A stretch of 64,000 nucleotides of DNA from Hyphomicrobiales bacterium (GTDB lineage: Bacteria; Pseudomonadota; Alphaproteobacteria; Rhizobiales; Rhizobiaceae): NCBI GenBank assembly GCA_900472925.1, contig UCJU01000001.1:1-64000 (forward strand), written 5' to 3'. The position numbers were made by a program, and so were the translations under genes. Positions 42,249 to 51,829 of the stretch are shown here, piece after piece (the first letter of the stretch is position 1; every line of letters starts with the position of its first letter). The notes under the pieces were generated by a model. That model was given only the letters and a program-made list of their open reading frames with translations, had not been told where the DNA came from and did not search any database.

Positions 42249-42944
42249 TCATTGTATTGTCCGGGCAGCGTCTAAATCCGCCTGAGGTTTATCGCCATTG
42301 CGATATCGCTCGAGCATCTTTGCGCGCTTCACTACACCCTCACCCGCCTGCCCTGCAAGCGCGCAGGCATGGATAAAAGCATTCTGGCCCATCAGTTCGT
42401 CCATTTCCTGCTCGCTGAAGAGCCGAAAGGACGGTATTTCTGTCTCGGCGCCTGAGCCGAGGGTCCAGGCCTTGCGAGCCTGGTTGATCTTTCTCACGCC
42501 ATCCGGCGCGGCATCCGTTGCATGGAACACCGCAAGGGCGTGTCCCGAACGCACGGATGCGTCGACTTTGGTCGCCCCGGAAATGAACTGACCGGCCTTG
42601 CGTGCCATGTTCATCATTCCGGTCAGTTGCTGCGCCATCAACCGGTCCAGCATATCCAGAAGGTCCGGTCCGGTTTTGACGTCCGTCTTTAAGGCGCGTG
42701 CGAAAAGCTTCTTCGCTATGGCCTTTTCGATCAGGGCGCGCTCGGGAGTGACCCAGCATCCGCGCCCTGGCAATTGGCGTTTCAGGTCCGGAACAACACT
42801 TTTGTCCGGGCCTGCGACAAAACGGATCAACTCATCTGGTGTTCCACTTTGCCGCGTTACAATGCACATCCGCTCGCTGCCTTTACCTTCGACCAACTTC
42901 TCGTCGTCGAGCAGGTCGTCAGGCTCATGCGCTTGCGACATCAT
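42249..42944 (-). CDS. YlxR-family RNA-binding protein fused to an L7Ae-like domain
   Basis: A 231-residue protein. The N-terminal part (about 20-95) has the YlxR/DUF448 pattern RMCIVTRQSGTPDELIRFV and GRGCWVTPERALIEKAI. The second part (about 110-200) has an L7Ae/YlxQ-like core (NMARKAGQFISGATKVDASV, then ALAVFHATDAAPDGVRK). In Bacillus these are two adjacent genes, ylxR and ylxQ; here they form one protein, as in other alpha-proteobacteria. It overlaps the nusA stop by four bases. Confidence 0.88.
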   Translation of the reverse strand: MMSQAHEPDDLLDDEKLVEGKGSERMCIVTRQSGTPDELIRFVAGPDKSVVPDLKRQLPGRGCWVTPERALIEKAIAKKLFARALKTDVKTGPDLLDMLDRLMAQQLTGMMNMARKAGQFISGATKVDASVRSGHALAVFHATDAAPDGVRKINQARKAWTLGSGAETEIPSFRLFSEQEMDELMGQNAFIHACALAGQAGEGVVKRAKMLERYRNGDKPQADLDAARTIQ

Positions 42945-44557
42945 TCCTGATCGGCGGTATCCGCCTCCTCGGTCGCTGCCGCTGCTGCTTCCTGCTCTGC
43001 AGCAAGATCTTCAGCGGTGATCCAGCCAGCCAGCAGGCGGGCCTGAACGATCATGTTTTCAGCTTCGACACGCGAAACGTCCAGCTTGGAGAAGGTCCCT
43101 TCGAACTTCTTGGTCTCGCCATCCTTGCGTTCGCTCCAGCCCACGAGATCGTCGGCGGCGCAGCCTGCAAAGTCTTCGATGGTCTTCACACCTTCTTCGC
43201 CCAGCGCGACCAGCATCTGCGATGTCAGGCCGTCGATCTGGCGAAGTTCGTCGGAAACGCCGAGTTCCTTGCGCTTTGCGTCCATTTCAGTCTCGATACG
43301 CTCGAGATATTCCTTGGCGCGTGTCTGGATTTCAACGGCGGTGTCTTCATCGAAGCCGTCGATGGACGAAATTTCACTCAGGTCCACATAGGCCAGTTCT
43401 TCAACCTGGGCGAAGCCTTCGGACGCCAGAACCTGACCGACCATTTCGTCCACATCCAGCGCTTCCATGAAGATACCGGTGCGTTCGTTGAACTCCTTCT
43501 GACGGCGCTCGGACTCTTCGGCCTCCGTCATGATGTCGATGTCCCAGCCGGTCAGCTGCGATGCAAGACGCACGTTCTGGCCGCGACGGCCGATGGCCAG
43601 CGAAAGCTGCTCATCGGGAACGACGACTTCGATGCGCTCTGCTTCTTCATCGAGAACGACCTTGGAAACTTCAGCAGGCTGAAGGGCATTGACGATGAAG
43701 GATGCCGGATCCTGGCTCCATGGAATGATGTCGATCTTTTCGCCTTGGAGTTCACCGACAACGGCCTGAACGCGCGAACCACGCATACCGACGCAAGCGC
43801 CGACCGGATCGATCGAGCTGTCATTGGAGATGACGGCGATCTTGGCTCGCGAGCCTGGGTCACGGGCAACCGACTTGATCTGAATGATACCGTCGTAGAT
43901 TTCAGGCACTTCCATGGTGAAGAGCTTGACCATGAACTGCGGATGCGTGCGCGAAAGGAAAATCTGCGGGCCACGCTGTTCGCGGCGAACATCGTAAACG
44001 AAGGCGCGAACGCGGTCGCCGTAACGCAGGTTTTCGCGAGGAATCATCTCATCACGGCGGATGATGCCTTCGCCACGGCCGAGATCAACGATGACATTGC
44101 CATATTCGACGCGCTTGACGGTGCCGTTGATGATTTCCCCGATGCGGTCCTTGAACTCGTCGTACTGACGGTCGCGCTCAGCTTCACGAACCTTCTGCAC
44201 GATGACCTGCTTGGCAGACTGGGCAGCGATACGGCCGAAATCCATCGGTGGAAGAGGATCGGCAATGTAGTCGCCGATCTTAGCGTCGACGTTGCGGTCA
44301 CGGGCCAGTTCCAGAGGAATCTGCGTGCCGTAGTCTTCGGCCTTTTCGACAACTTCGAGAAGACGTTGCAACCGAATTTCGCCGGTCTTGGAATTGATAT
44401 CGGCGCGAATATTGGTCTCGGAACCATAACGCGAGCGGGCAGCCTTCTGGATGGCGTCGGCCATCGCGGCGAGCACGATTTCGCGGTCGATGACCTTTTC
44501 GCGTGCAACAGCATCGGCGATCTGCAGAAGCTCAAGCCGGTTAGCACTCACTGCCAT
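42941..44557 (-). CDS. nusA: Transcription termination/antitermination factor NusA
   Basis: A 538-residue RNA polymerase-binding factor. In order: N-terminal domain ([20 protein letters not shown]), S1 domain ([20 protein letters not shown]), KH domains ([20 protein letters not shown] and [20 protein letters not shown]), and C-terminal acidic repeats ([20 protein letters not shown]) typical of proteobacterial NusA. It follows rimP by 66 bases. Confidence 0.97.
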   Translation of the reverse strand: MAVSANRLELLQIADAVAREKVIDREIVLAAMADAIQKAARSRYGSETNIRADINSKTGEIRLQRLLEVVEKAEDYGTQIPLELARDRNVDAKIGDYIADPLPPMDFGRIAAQSAKQVIVQKVREAERDRQYDEFKDRIGEIINGTVKRVEYGNVIVDLGRGEGIIRRDEMIPRENLRYGDRVRAFVYDVRREQRGPQIFLSRTHPQFMVKLFTMEVPEIYDGIIQIKSVARDPGSRAKIAVISNDSSIDPVGACVGMRGSRVQAVVGELQGEKIDIIPWSQDPASFIVNALQPAEVSKVVLDEEAERIEVVVPDEQLSLAIGRRGQNVRLASQLTGWDIDIMTEAEESERRQKEFNERTGIFMEALDVDEMVGQVLASEGFAQVEELAYVDLSEISSIDGFDEDTAVEIQTRAKEYLERIETEMDAKRKELGVSDELRQIDGLTSQMLVALGEEGVKTIEDFAGCAADDLVGWSERKDGETKKFEGTFSKLDVSRVEAENMIVQARLLAGWITAEDLAAEQEAAAAATEEADTADQE

Positions 44558-44623
44558 GTTTTTGTCTCCGTAATTCGCAAGTTGCGTTCTGCCCGTGTGT
44601 CAGGGCTTACGTGGTAATTAGAA

Positions 44624-45211
44624 TTAGTCTTCGTCTGCTTCTTCGTTCTGGTTGGCCGCAGCGGCAGCCTTGGCCTGCTTATCTGCTTTCAACGCATCAC
44701 GAATGAGATCATCCGTCAAAATCAGCTTGGCATCCGAAAGCGTGTTGAACGGGATCAGAACGACAGGCTCCTCGCCATAGGCGATCTGGTCACGCTCGAG
44801 CTTGAAGCCATCGGCTTCGATCTCGGCAATCTTGCCGCGGAAACGTTTGCGGTTGTCCACCAGGATCGAGGTCTCGACCTTGACGATGTGACCCTGCCAG
44901 CGAGCAAAATCCGTTTTACGGACCATCGGCCGGTCGATACCAGGTGATGACACTTCCAGATGATACGCCTTCTCGACAGGATCTTCCACATCAAGAACAG
45001 GTGAAATGGCCAGCGAAACCGCTTCGCAATCCTGAACGGTCATGGTGCCGTCTTCGCGTTCCGCCATGACCTGTAATGTCGACCCGTTCTGGTTGGAGAG
45101 GCGAACCCTAACCAGGAGAAAGCCCATACCAGTCAGCACCGGTTCAATGATCTCGGCAATACGCTGGTCTACGCCCGTTTCGGTTATCAGTCTTGGTTCG
45201 GCTTCAGCCAT
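44624..45211 (-). CDS. rimP: Ribosome maturation factor RimP
   Basis: A 195-residue 30S assembly factor, first gene of the nusA-infB operon. Motifs: [39 protein letters not shown] and the conserved [16 protein letters not shown]-terminal Ala/Lys/Glu-rich tail ([20 protein letters not shown]) extends beyond the usual family core. Confidence 0.95.
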   Translation of the reverse strand: MAEAEPRLITETGVDQRIAEIIEPVLTGMGFLLVRVRLSNQNGSTLQVMAEREDGTMTVQDCEAVSLAISPVLDVEDPVEKAYHLEVSSPGIDRPMVRKTDFARWQGHIVKVETSILVDNRKRFRGKIAEIEADGFKLERDQIAYGEEPVVLIPFNTLSDAKLILTDDLIRDALKADKQAKAAAAANQNEEADED

Positions 45212-45333
45212 TCTGGTCTTCCGGTCTTTATGTCCAACCGGAAACGCTTTGCACCGGTTTTTAGGGCGCCTAACGAAAAAGAGCGGAGCCTTTCGGCCCC
45301 ACTCTTCATCAGACGATCAAGAATTTGATGGTC

Positions 45334-45362
45334 TGTATAACTGCTTGCGCCCGACATTGCAA
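45334..45362 (-). promoter_or_regulatory. Likely sigma-70 promoter of the rimP-nusA-infB operon
   Basis: On the minus strand TTGCAA (45357-45362) and TATACA (45334-45339) are separated by exactly 17 bases, about 120 bases upstream of the rimP start. In the same 283-base gap, the promoter of the divergent MFS gene was not identified. Confidence 0.6.
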
Positions 45363-45494
45363 GGAAAAGCCGGAATGCGACGAAATTGGCCTTTGCCACA
45401 ATTTCAGCACAGGGCAGCCGGAAACAGTAGCATCCACTCAATCGACGTCTATACTGCCGTTCAGGACGAATAATAACCCTTCATTGGACTGCCC

Positions 45495-47123
45495 GTGCCC
45501 GATAGAAAATCCCCGCTCGCGCCATTGCGGCACCCGACTTACAGAACAATCTGGTTTGCGAGCATAGCATCTAATTTCGGCGGGCTCATTCAGGCGGTGG
45601 GCGCGGCATGGATGATGACCGCCCTGTCGTCGTCGGAAAACATGATTGCGCTTGTGCAGGCATCGACGTCACTTCCGATCATGCTGTTTTCCCTCGTCTC
45701 CGGTGCCCTTGCCGATAGTCTGGACCGTCGCCGCATCATGATTTCGGCGCAGTTTTTGATGCTGCTCGCATCGGTAATGCTGACGATATTCGCGTGGGCC
45801 GAATTGCTGACGCCTTGGCTGCTCTTGTTTTTCACCTTCATGATCGGCTGTGGCACGGCGCTCAACAACCCTTCCTGGCAGGCATCGGTTGGCGAGATGG
45901 TGCCGCGTGAGGACCTACCCGCTGCGGTGACACTGAACAGCGTCGGTTTCAACATCACAAGAAGTGTCGGTCCCGCCATCGGCGGCGTCATCGTCGCGAT
46001 TGCGGGTGCGGCTGCGGCCTTCCTCGTCAACACATTCAGCTATTTTGCGCTGCTCTATGCGCTGTTCAAATGGCAGCCACCCAAAAACACATCCAGCCTG
46101 CCCCGCGAGCATCTGCTTGCCGCCATTTCGGCTGGGATGCGCTACGTGGCGATGTCGCCGAATATCGGCAAGGTTCTCGTGCGCGGTTTCCTGTTCGGCC
46201 TCTCCGCCAGTGCCATTCTGGCGCTGATGCCGCTTGTTACACGCGATCTGGTCCAGGGTGGACCACTGACATACGGCATCATGCTCGGCGCTTTTGGGGT
46301 GGGTGCGATTGGTGGCGCGCTGATCAGCGCTCGGCTGCGCGAAACATTAAGCAGCGAATGGATCGTCCGTGTCGCATTTCTAGGCTTTGCGTTCAGTGCT
46401 GCCGTGACGGCGGTCAGCACGAGCGCGATATTGACCGCACTGGTGCTGACAGTTTCGGGTGCAAGCTGGGTCTTGGCGCTTTCGCTCTTCAACACGATCG
46501 TGCAACTGTCCACCCCGCGCTGGGTGGTGGGACGCGCTTTATCCCTTTACCAGACACTGACTTTCGGCGGTATCGCTGTTGGCAGCTGGCTGTGGGGCTC
46601 GCTCGCGGAAGACTATAGTCTGTCGTATTCACTGCTCTGTTCGTGCGTACTGATGCTGCTGGGTGTCGTTGTCGGCTTCAAGCTTACGATGCCAGCTTTT
46701 GCCTCGCTCAATCTCGATCCGCTCAACCGCTTTGTCGAGCCTAACCTGCGGCTTGATGTCAAACCGCGAAGCGGACCGATCGCCATTCTTGTCGACTATG
46801 AAATCGACGATTCCGATCTGCCGGAGTTCATGACAATCATGGCCGAGCGCCGGCGTATCCGTCTGCGCGACGGCGCACAAAACTGGACATTGATGCGCGA
46901 TCTGGAAAACCCGGATATCTGGACTGAAATCTATCATGTGCCGACCTGGGTGGAATATGTGCGGCACAATCACAGGCGCACGCAGGCCGATGCCCAAAGC
47001 TGGGACAGCATCCTGGCTCTGCATCGGGGTGCCACACGCCCGCGTGTCCACCGGATGATAGAGCGTCAGGCTATCCCGCCGCAGGATGATATTTTCCACA
47101 AGGCCCATATCGATCCGCATTGA
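45495..47123 (+). CDS. MFS transporter with a C-terminal monooxygenase-like domain
   Basis: A 542-residue protein. Residues 1-400 form a major facilitator of the EntS/MFS_3 type, with about 11-12 helices and the loop ADSLDRRRIMISAQFLMLLA containing the DRR variant of MFS motif A. The last 120 residues are soluble (VDYEIDDSDLPEFMTIMAER, then WTEIYHVPTWVEYVRHNHRR), resembling the dimeric alpha-beta-barrel (antibiotic biosynthesis monooxygenase-like) domain seen in this group. Export of a siderophore or drug is possible but unproven. Confidence 0.88.
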   Translation: MPDRKSPLAPLRHPTYRTIWFASIASNFGGLIQAVGAAWMMTALSSSENMIALVQASTSLPIMLFSLVSGALADSLDRRRIMISAQFLMLLASVMLTIFAWAELLTPWLLLFFTFMIGCGTALNNPSWQASVGEMVPREDLPAAVTLNSVGFNITRSVGPAIGGVIVAIAGAAAAFLVNTFSYFALLYALFKWQPPKNTSSLPREHLLAAISAGMRYVAMSPNIGKVLVRGFLFGLSASAILALMPLVTRDLVQGGPLTYGIMLGAFGVGAIGGALISARLRETLSSEWIVRVAFLGFAFSAAVTAVSTSAILTALVLTVSGASWVLALSLFNTIVQLSTPRWVVGRALSLYQTLTFGGIAVGSWLWGSLAEDYSLSYSLLCSCVLMLLGVVVGFKLTMPAFASLNLDPLNRFVEPNLRLDVKPRSGPIAILVDYEIDDSDLPEFMTIMAERRRIRLRDGAQNWTLMRDLENPDIWTEIYHVPTWVEYVRHNHRRTQADAQSWDSILALHRGATRPRVHRMIERQAIPPQDDIFHKAHIDPH

Positions 47124-47324
47124 GCAAAAACGGACCCGGCTTTTTGAGGCGGATAAATATTTCCCCACCATCGGAACCTTTTTTATCCATCGTGATTGAT
47201 GCGTCTGACCAAACCCGACGATTATAATCGAAAAAATTTAGCTCTAAAACGGACAGCGGCGACTGGTGGAAGCTGAGCAGCGGGCTGTCTCCTGACAAAG
47301 AGCCACAGACATACGCTTTGGGGT

Positions 47325-49346
47325 GTGAGATTGTACGGACACACAGACAATATCGGCCCGATCCTCACACAATTGTTCAAGCAGGCACCAACCTTCATTG
47401 CGCTGTTGCGAGGGCCAGATCACCGCTTTGAACTGGCAAATCCAAGCTACATGAAACTCGTGGGACGCGAGGACCTTATCGGTCGCTCTGTTGCCGAGGC
47501 GTTGCCGGATGCGGGTGCGCAAGGCTTCGTCAGAATTCTCGATGACGTCTACCGCTCGGGGCAGCCTTACTCCGCCAATGGTGCGCATTACGCGGTGCAG
47601 TCCGACCCCGATGGGCCGATCACCGAGCGATACATCGACTTTCTCTATCAGCCCATTCTTGATGGCCATGGTAAGGTCGAGGCCATCTTCGTGGAGGGTT
47701 CTGACGTCACCCAGCGAACATTGGCAGAGCGCGAACGCCGTGAAAGCGAAGCGCTTTATAAGGGCCTTTTCGATGCCATTGATGAAGGCTTTTGCGTCAT
47801 CGAATTTTTCGACGGACCGCATGGCCCCAACAGCGACTACGTACATATACAGGCCAACGACGCCTATGCCCGCCACGCCGGAATTCCAAACGTCGTGGGT
47901 CAAAAATTGCGAGAAATGGTACCCGACGAAGCCGATGCCTGGGTTGCTCGCTACGGCGAAGTCCTTCGCACCGGCAAGTCTATCCGGTTTCAGCAGGAAC
48001 TGGTGGCGACAGGCCGTTACCTGGAACTGGCTGCCGTTCGTATAGAGCCGGAAAGCAGACGTCAGGTCGCGGTTATGTTCCAAGACATAACGGCCAGACG
48101 CCGTGCTGAACTGGCGCTGGCGAAACTCAACTCGACGCTGGAGCAGCAGGTCGAAGAGCGCACCGCCGAATTGATGGCCGCCGAAGAGGCGCTGCGCCAC
48201 AGCCATAAAATGGAAGCAGTGGGTCAGTTGACCGGTGGTCTCGCCCATGACTTCAACAATATTCTGGCAGGCATTAGCGGCAGCCTCGAAATGATGAACA
48301 CGCGCCTTGCGCAGGGGCGGGTTGGCGATCTAGCGCGCTATATCAACGGCGCCGTGGGTGCCACAAAACGCGCCGCAGCACTGACGCAGAGACTGTTGGC
48401 CTTTTCCCGACGGCAGACGCTTGATCCCAAGACGCTGAACATCAACTCTCTGATCGATGGAATGCTGGATCTCGTCACACGCAGTGTCGGGCCGGGAATA
48501 CACGTCGAAACCATAGGGGCGGCCGGACTTTGGACCACCTATGTCGACGCGGGGCAACTTGAAAACGCGCTGCTGAACTTATGTATCAATGCGCGCGATG
48601 CCATGCCCGCTGGTGGTAAGTTGACAATCGAGACCTGCAACCGCTGGATGGACGACAAATCTGCGCGTTTGCGAGGGTTGGAGCCTGGGCAATATGTTTC
48701 GCTGTCCATCTCCGACACGGGAACCGGCATGTCACAGGACGTGATCGACCGCGCCTTCGATCCTTTCTATACGACCAAGCCGATGGGCCAGGGCACGGGA
48801 CTTGGGCTTTCGATGGTCTATGGTTTTGCCGGGCAATCGGGAGGTGCCGTGCGGATTTATTCCGAGGTCGGACAAGGCACCACCATATGCCTTTATCTTC
48901 CACGCCATATGGGCGACGTTGAAATAACCGAGGAGCCGCATGAAGCGGCGTCAGACGCGCCGCGCGCCGATGGCGGCGAAACCATCCTGGTCGTTGATGA
49001 TGAGCCGCTTGTGCGAATGCTGGCGGTCGAAGAGCTGCAGGATTTGGGATATTCGGTTATCGAAGCGGAGGACGGCGCATCGGCGCTTAAAATTCTCAAT
49101 TCGGCGCTGGATATCAGTCTTCTCATAACCGATGTCGGTCTTCCCGGCGGCATGAACGGTCGTCAATTGGCAGATGCCGCGCGCGTGAAGCGTCCGGAAC
49201 TTGAGGTCTTGTTCATCACCGGTTATGCCGAAAACGCTGTCCTCAACCACGGCCATCTTGATCACGGCATGCACGTCATGACGAAGCCGTTCCAGCTCGA
49301 CGTCTTTGCGCAGAGGGTTAAAGCACTCGCCCATACCAAGCAATAG
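47325..49346 (+). CDS. Hybrid PAS histidine kinase with a receiver domain
   Basis: A 673-residue soluble sensor with no membrane segments. Order: PAS-like domain at about 10-135 (FIALLRGPDHRFELANPSYM), a second PAS-like domain at about 140-265, a coiled-coil linker (LNSTLEQQVEERTAELMAAE), HisKA with His308 in GGLAHDFNNILAG, HATPase with NARDAMPAGG, DTGTGM and GQGTGLGLSMV, and a receiver domain with Asp603 in LLITDVGLPGG. The HDFNN form of the H-box is typical of the HWE-neighbouring cytosolic sensor kinases of rhizobia. Starts at GTG 47325. Its partner and signal are unknown. Confidence 0.9.
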   Translation: MRLYGHTDNIGPILTQLFKQAPTFIALLRGPDHRFELANPSYMKLVGREDLIGRSVAEALPDAGAQGFVRILDDVYRSGQPYSANGAHYAVQSDPDGPITERYIDFLYQPILDGHGKVEAIFVEGSDVTQRTLAERERRESEALYKGLFDAIDEGFCVIEFFDGPHGPNSDYVHIQANDAYARHAGIPNVVGQKLREMVPDEADAWVARYGEVLRTGKSIRFQQELVATGRYLELAAVRIEPESRRQVAVMFQDITARRRAELALAKLNSTLEQQVEERTAELMAAEEALRHSHKMEAVGQLTGGLAHDFNNILAGISGSLEMMNTRLAQGRVGDLARYINGAVGATKRAAALTQRLLAFSRRQTLDPKTLNINSLIDGMLDLVTRSVGPGIHVETIGAAGLWTTYVDAGQLENALLNLCINARDAMPAGGKLTIETCNRWMDDKSARLRGLEPGQYVSLSISDTGTGMSQDVIDRAFDPFYTTKPMGQGTGLGLSMVYGFAGQSGGAVRIYSEVGQGTTICLYLPRHMGDVEITEEPHEAASDAPRADGGETILVVDDEPLVRMLAVEELQDLGYSVIEAEDGASALKILNSALDISLLITDVGLPGGMNGRQLADAARVKRPELEVLFITGYAENAVLNHGHLDHGMHVMTKPFQLDVFAQRVKALAHTKQ

Positions 49347-49353
49347 GGCAGTC

Positions 49354-50589
49354 TTATCCCCGCAGCGCCTCGGCAGGCGATTGTCCGTAGGCCAACCACG
49401 CGGGAAGGATGGCAAGACCGGCAGCCACCACAAGCAGCATAACCGCCTGTGTTGCGTCCGCTTTGGCAAATTCGACCGGCATGACAACACCGATTTTTGC
49501 GACAAGCATGCCGGTGATGACCTTTGCGGCAAAAAAGCCGATAGCAAAGCCCAGCAAAATCCCCGTCGCAAACAGCGCGAACAACTCTGTCCATACGATC
49601 AACGATATGGAGGAGCGGGGCGCACCGAATGCACGCAAGGCTCCGATCTGTTTGCGCCTTTGCATAATATGGGTCAGCGTCACGAGAATAAGGGACGCTG
49701 CCACCAAACCCTGCGCGCCGATGGCGACGACGGACAGAACGTCGCGCGCATCCCCCAACGTGGCGTAGAGTTTCGTTAAGACCTCGCCCGGAAACACAGC
49801 AAGCGTGTTGCCCTGCCGGTATTGCTGGCGCAGCTTATAGGCATCGGCAATGGTTTTCGGCTTTACCAGAATGGCCGGGACACCTGGCGTGTCTGACGTA
49901 AACGTTTCATTCAGACCCATGTCTCCACCCTCGGCGTGAGCGTGCACGGTTTCTTCTTGGCTATGATCCTCAGCGCCATCGTGATGATCCATGCCGTGAA
50001 TGTGCCAGACGGAGCTGATCGGCACGAGGACAGCACGATCCCATGGAGTGCCGGTTGGCTTCAGTCGACCCTGAACGTGGTAGACGATCTCGGTGTGGGT
50101 GTGACCGCCTTCTTCTGCCGTCCCGTGCATCGGTTTGATCTCGGCGCCCAAGGGAAGATCGACGGCAGAGCCGATGACGGCGTCTTCTGCATCTGAAAAT
50201 CCCTTTCCTTCCACGAAGCCGCTGGATGTATTGTCGATGAGAGATGTCGTAGTGCCGACAATTGGATAGCCGGCAAATGAATCGCCGAAGCCGACCGGAC
50301 CTGCCCATGCGACGCGCGGGTCGCTTGAAAGAGCCGCCAGTGTTTCACCGCTGACAAGCGGGAGGGGTGCGGCTTGGAGGAAAACTGATGACAGGACAAG
50401 TTGTGTTTCACTGCCTGCTGCACCGACAACGAGATCGAACTTGTCTGCGGCGCGGGCTGTTCCCAAACGTAACGCGCGCTCCTGGAGCGTGACGGTCACG
50501 CCCAGCGCTGTGGCCATGGCAACCAGGAGAACGACCACCACTGATCCGACCCAAAGACGTTTCATATCCGATACTATAAAACGCATCAT
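49354..50589 (-). CDS. FtsX/MacB-like ABC permease with a His-rich loop
   Basis: A 411-residue permease with one N-terminal helix (LWVGSVVVVLLVAMATALGV), a large periplasmic domain and three C-terminal helices (the FtsX/LolC layout). The periplasmic domain contains His-rich stretches, EEGGHTHTEIVYHVQG and SVWHIHGMDHHDGAEDHSQE. This suggests metal binding, probably zinc. It is co-transcribed with the ATPase and an exported protein. A MacB-like set with an exported partner and a zinc link is known in Pseudomonas aeruginosa; that comparison is from memory and unverified. Confidence 0.82.
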   Translation of the reverse strand: MMRFIVSDMKRLWVGSVVVVLLVAMATALGVTVTLQERALRLGTARAADKFDLVVGAAGSETQLVLSSVFLQAAPLPLVSGETLAALSSDPRVAWAGPVGFGDSFAGYPIVGTTTSLIDNTSSGFVEGKGFSDAEDAVIGSAVDLPLGAEIKPMHGTAEEGGHTHTEIVYHVQGRLKPTGTPWDRAVLVPISSVWHIHGMDHHDGAEDHSQEETVHAHAEGGDMGLNETFTSDTPGVPAILVKPKTIADAYKLRQQYRQGNTLAVFPGEVLTKLYATLGDARDVLSVVAIGAQGLVAASLILVTLTHIMQRRKQIGALRAFGAPRSSISLIVWTELFALFATGILLGFAIGFFAAKVITGMLVAKIGVVMPVEFAKADATQAVMLLVVAAGLAILPAWLAYGQSPAEALRG

Positions 50590-50590
50590 A

Positions 50591-51271
50591 TCAAGGTTTC
50601 CCGGCAGTGTCGGCAACGATACGGCCATTGGCTATTTCGAGACGGCGCTCAAGACGTTGTGCCAGAAGAGTGTCATGGGTGATGACAACAAGCGTCGAGC
50701 CCTCTTCGCGCGCAAGATCGACCAACAGCCGACCGATGGCCTCGCCATTTTCTGGATCAAGGCTGGCGGTGGGCTCATCAGCAACGATAACACCGGGCTT
50801 TCTCAGCAATGCGCGTGCAATCGCCACACGCTGCATTTCCCCACGCGACATGGTGTTGATATTTTGATCCGGTCTGCCAAGACCGGTTTTTGCGAGCAGT
50901 TCCGCTGCACGCTTGCCGTAGTCGCTGGACATGATGCGGCTGAGGCGAACCGGCAGCAGGACGTTTTCGACCGCCGACAGCCCGGGTAGAAGGTGAAACT
51001 CCTGCATGACGAGGCCTACATTTTCGCCCCGCCAACGGTCCCGTCTGGTTTCTGTCAAGCGCGCAATATCCTGATCTCTCCAGATAACCTTGCCTGCGCG
51101 GACGCGCTCCAGCCCGGTGATGATGTTGACGAAGGTACTTTTGCCCGACCCGGACGCGCCTGATATTGCAAGCATTTCACCGGTTGCAACAGTCAAGGCA
51201 TCAATGTTCAACACGGGTGTTGCAAGCCCGGCATAGGAGACGGTCAGGTCGGATATGGTCAAAGACAGCAT
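50591..51271 (-). CDS. LolD/MacB-type ABC ATPase
   Basis: A 226-residue ATPase: Walker A GASGSGKSTFVN, Q-loop VGLVMQEFHLLPGLS, signature MSRGEMQRVAIARALL (MSRGE for the usual LSGGE), Walker B VIVADEPTASLD and switch His in VVITHD. Start MLSLTISDL at 51271. The next gene's start overlaps its end, so it should pair with the His-rich permease. Confidence 0.9.
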   Translation of the reverse strand: MLSLTISDLTVSYAGLATPVLNIDALTVATGEMLAISGASGSGKSTFVNIITGLERVRAGKVIWRDQDIARLTETRRDRWRGENVGLVMQEFHLLPGLSAVENVLLPVRLSRIMSSDYGKRAAELLAKTGLGRPDQNINTMSRGEMQRVAIARALLRKPGVIVADEPTASLDPENGEAIGRLLVDLAREEGSTLVVITHDTLLAQRLERRLEIANGRIVADTAGKP

Positions 51272-51273
51272 GG

Positions 51274-51738
51274 TCAGGATACCGAATATTCCGCGTTGCG
51301 GATGCGCACGAGACTGACAAAACCCGTTTCCGGATCGGTCCAGGAACCATGCTCGAGGACACCCGTGACGTCGATCGTGGTGCTCGGCTGGACGAAGGTT
51401 TGTTTTTGCGACAGGTAGACGACAACGATATTGTCCGGCCAGTCGGAATCCGACGAACAGAACGGGCAAAGTGCCATGGGAATTTCGGTCAGGACGAAAA
51501 AGATGGCTTCTGCCTTGAGCGGCGGAGCCATGAAGCCCTTCATGCGAATTTCCTTGCCGCTCAATTGCTTGAGCTTATCGGAAAACTCCAATCCCAAAAC
51601 GCCGACTTTCCCGTACATTTCGTCGAATGTGAGCGTTGATGGCACTGCAAATGAAGGACGCGCGACAAGTGACAGTGCGGTAGCACCGATGAATTGAAGC
51701 GAGTGTCTGCGTGTCAGCATGAGGGGATGGTGCGCCAT
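51274..51738 (-). CDS. Exported protein linked to the His-rich ABC system
   Basis: A 154-residue protein with a twin-arginine-like signal (LTRRHSLQFIGATALSLVAR), cleavage near PSFAVP. The mature part contains KQLSGKEIRMKGFMAPPLKA and MALCPFCSSDSDW, with a CxxC that could bind metal or form a disulfide, and resembles the DUF3299-type exported proteins found next to MacB-like systems. The start at 51738 has GGAG eight bases upstream; a later Met at 51720 has none. It lies two bases before the ATPase gene. Confidence 0.75.
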   Translation of the reverse strand: MAHHPLMLTRRHSLQFIGATALSLVARPSFAVPSTLTFDEMYGKVGVLGLEFSDKLKQLSGKEIRMKGFMAPPLKAEAIFFVLTEIPMALCPFCSSDSDWPDNIVVVYLSQKQTFVQPSTTIDVTGVLEHGSWTDPETGFVSLVRIRNAEYSVS

Positions 51739-51829
51739 GACGATCTCCGATTTGACCTGTCCGGGTGTTTTAAACGAAGCAATCCGGCCCGCAGGTTGCG
51801 AGCCGGATCACGATCAGTCAGTGCGTTTT

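Noticed and set aside
42839-44617. 592-codon open frame antisense to nusA
   Set aside because: Same cause as over dnaK: strong codon bias in the real gene leaves the opposite strand free of stops. No domain is visible.
51739-51829. Zur box upstream of the His-rich ABC set
   Set aside because: No AT-rich palindrome of the rhizobial Zur type is visible; only an inverted repeat ATCCGGC/GCCGGAT between phoA and the exported-protein gene.
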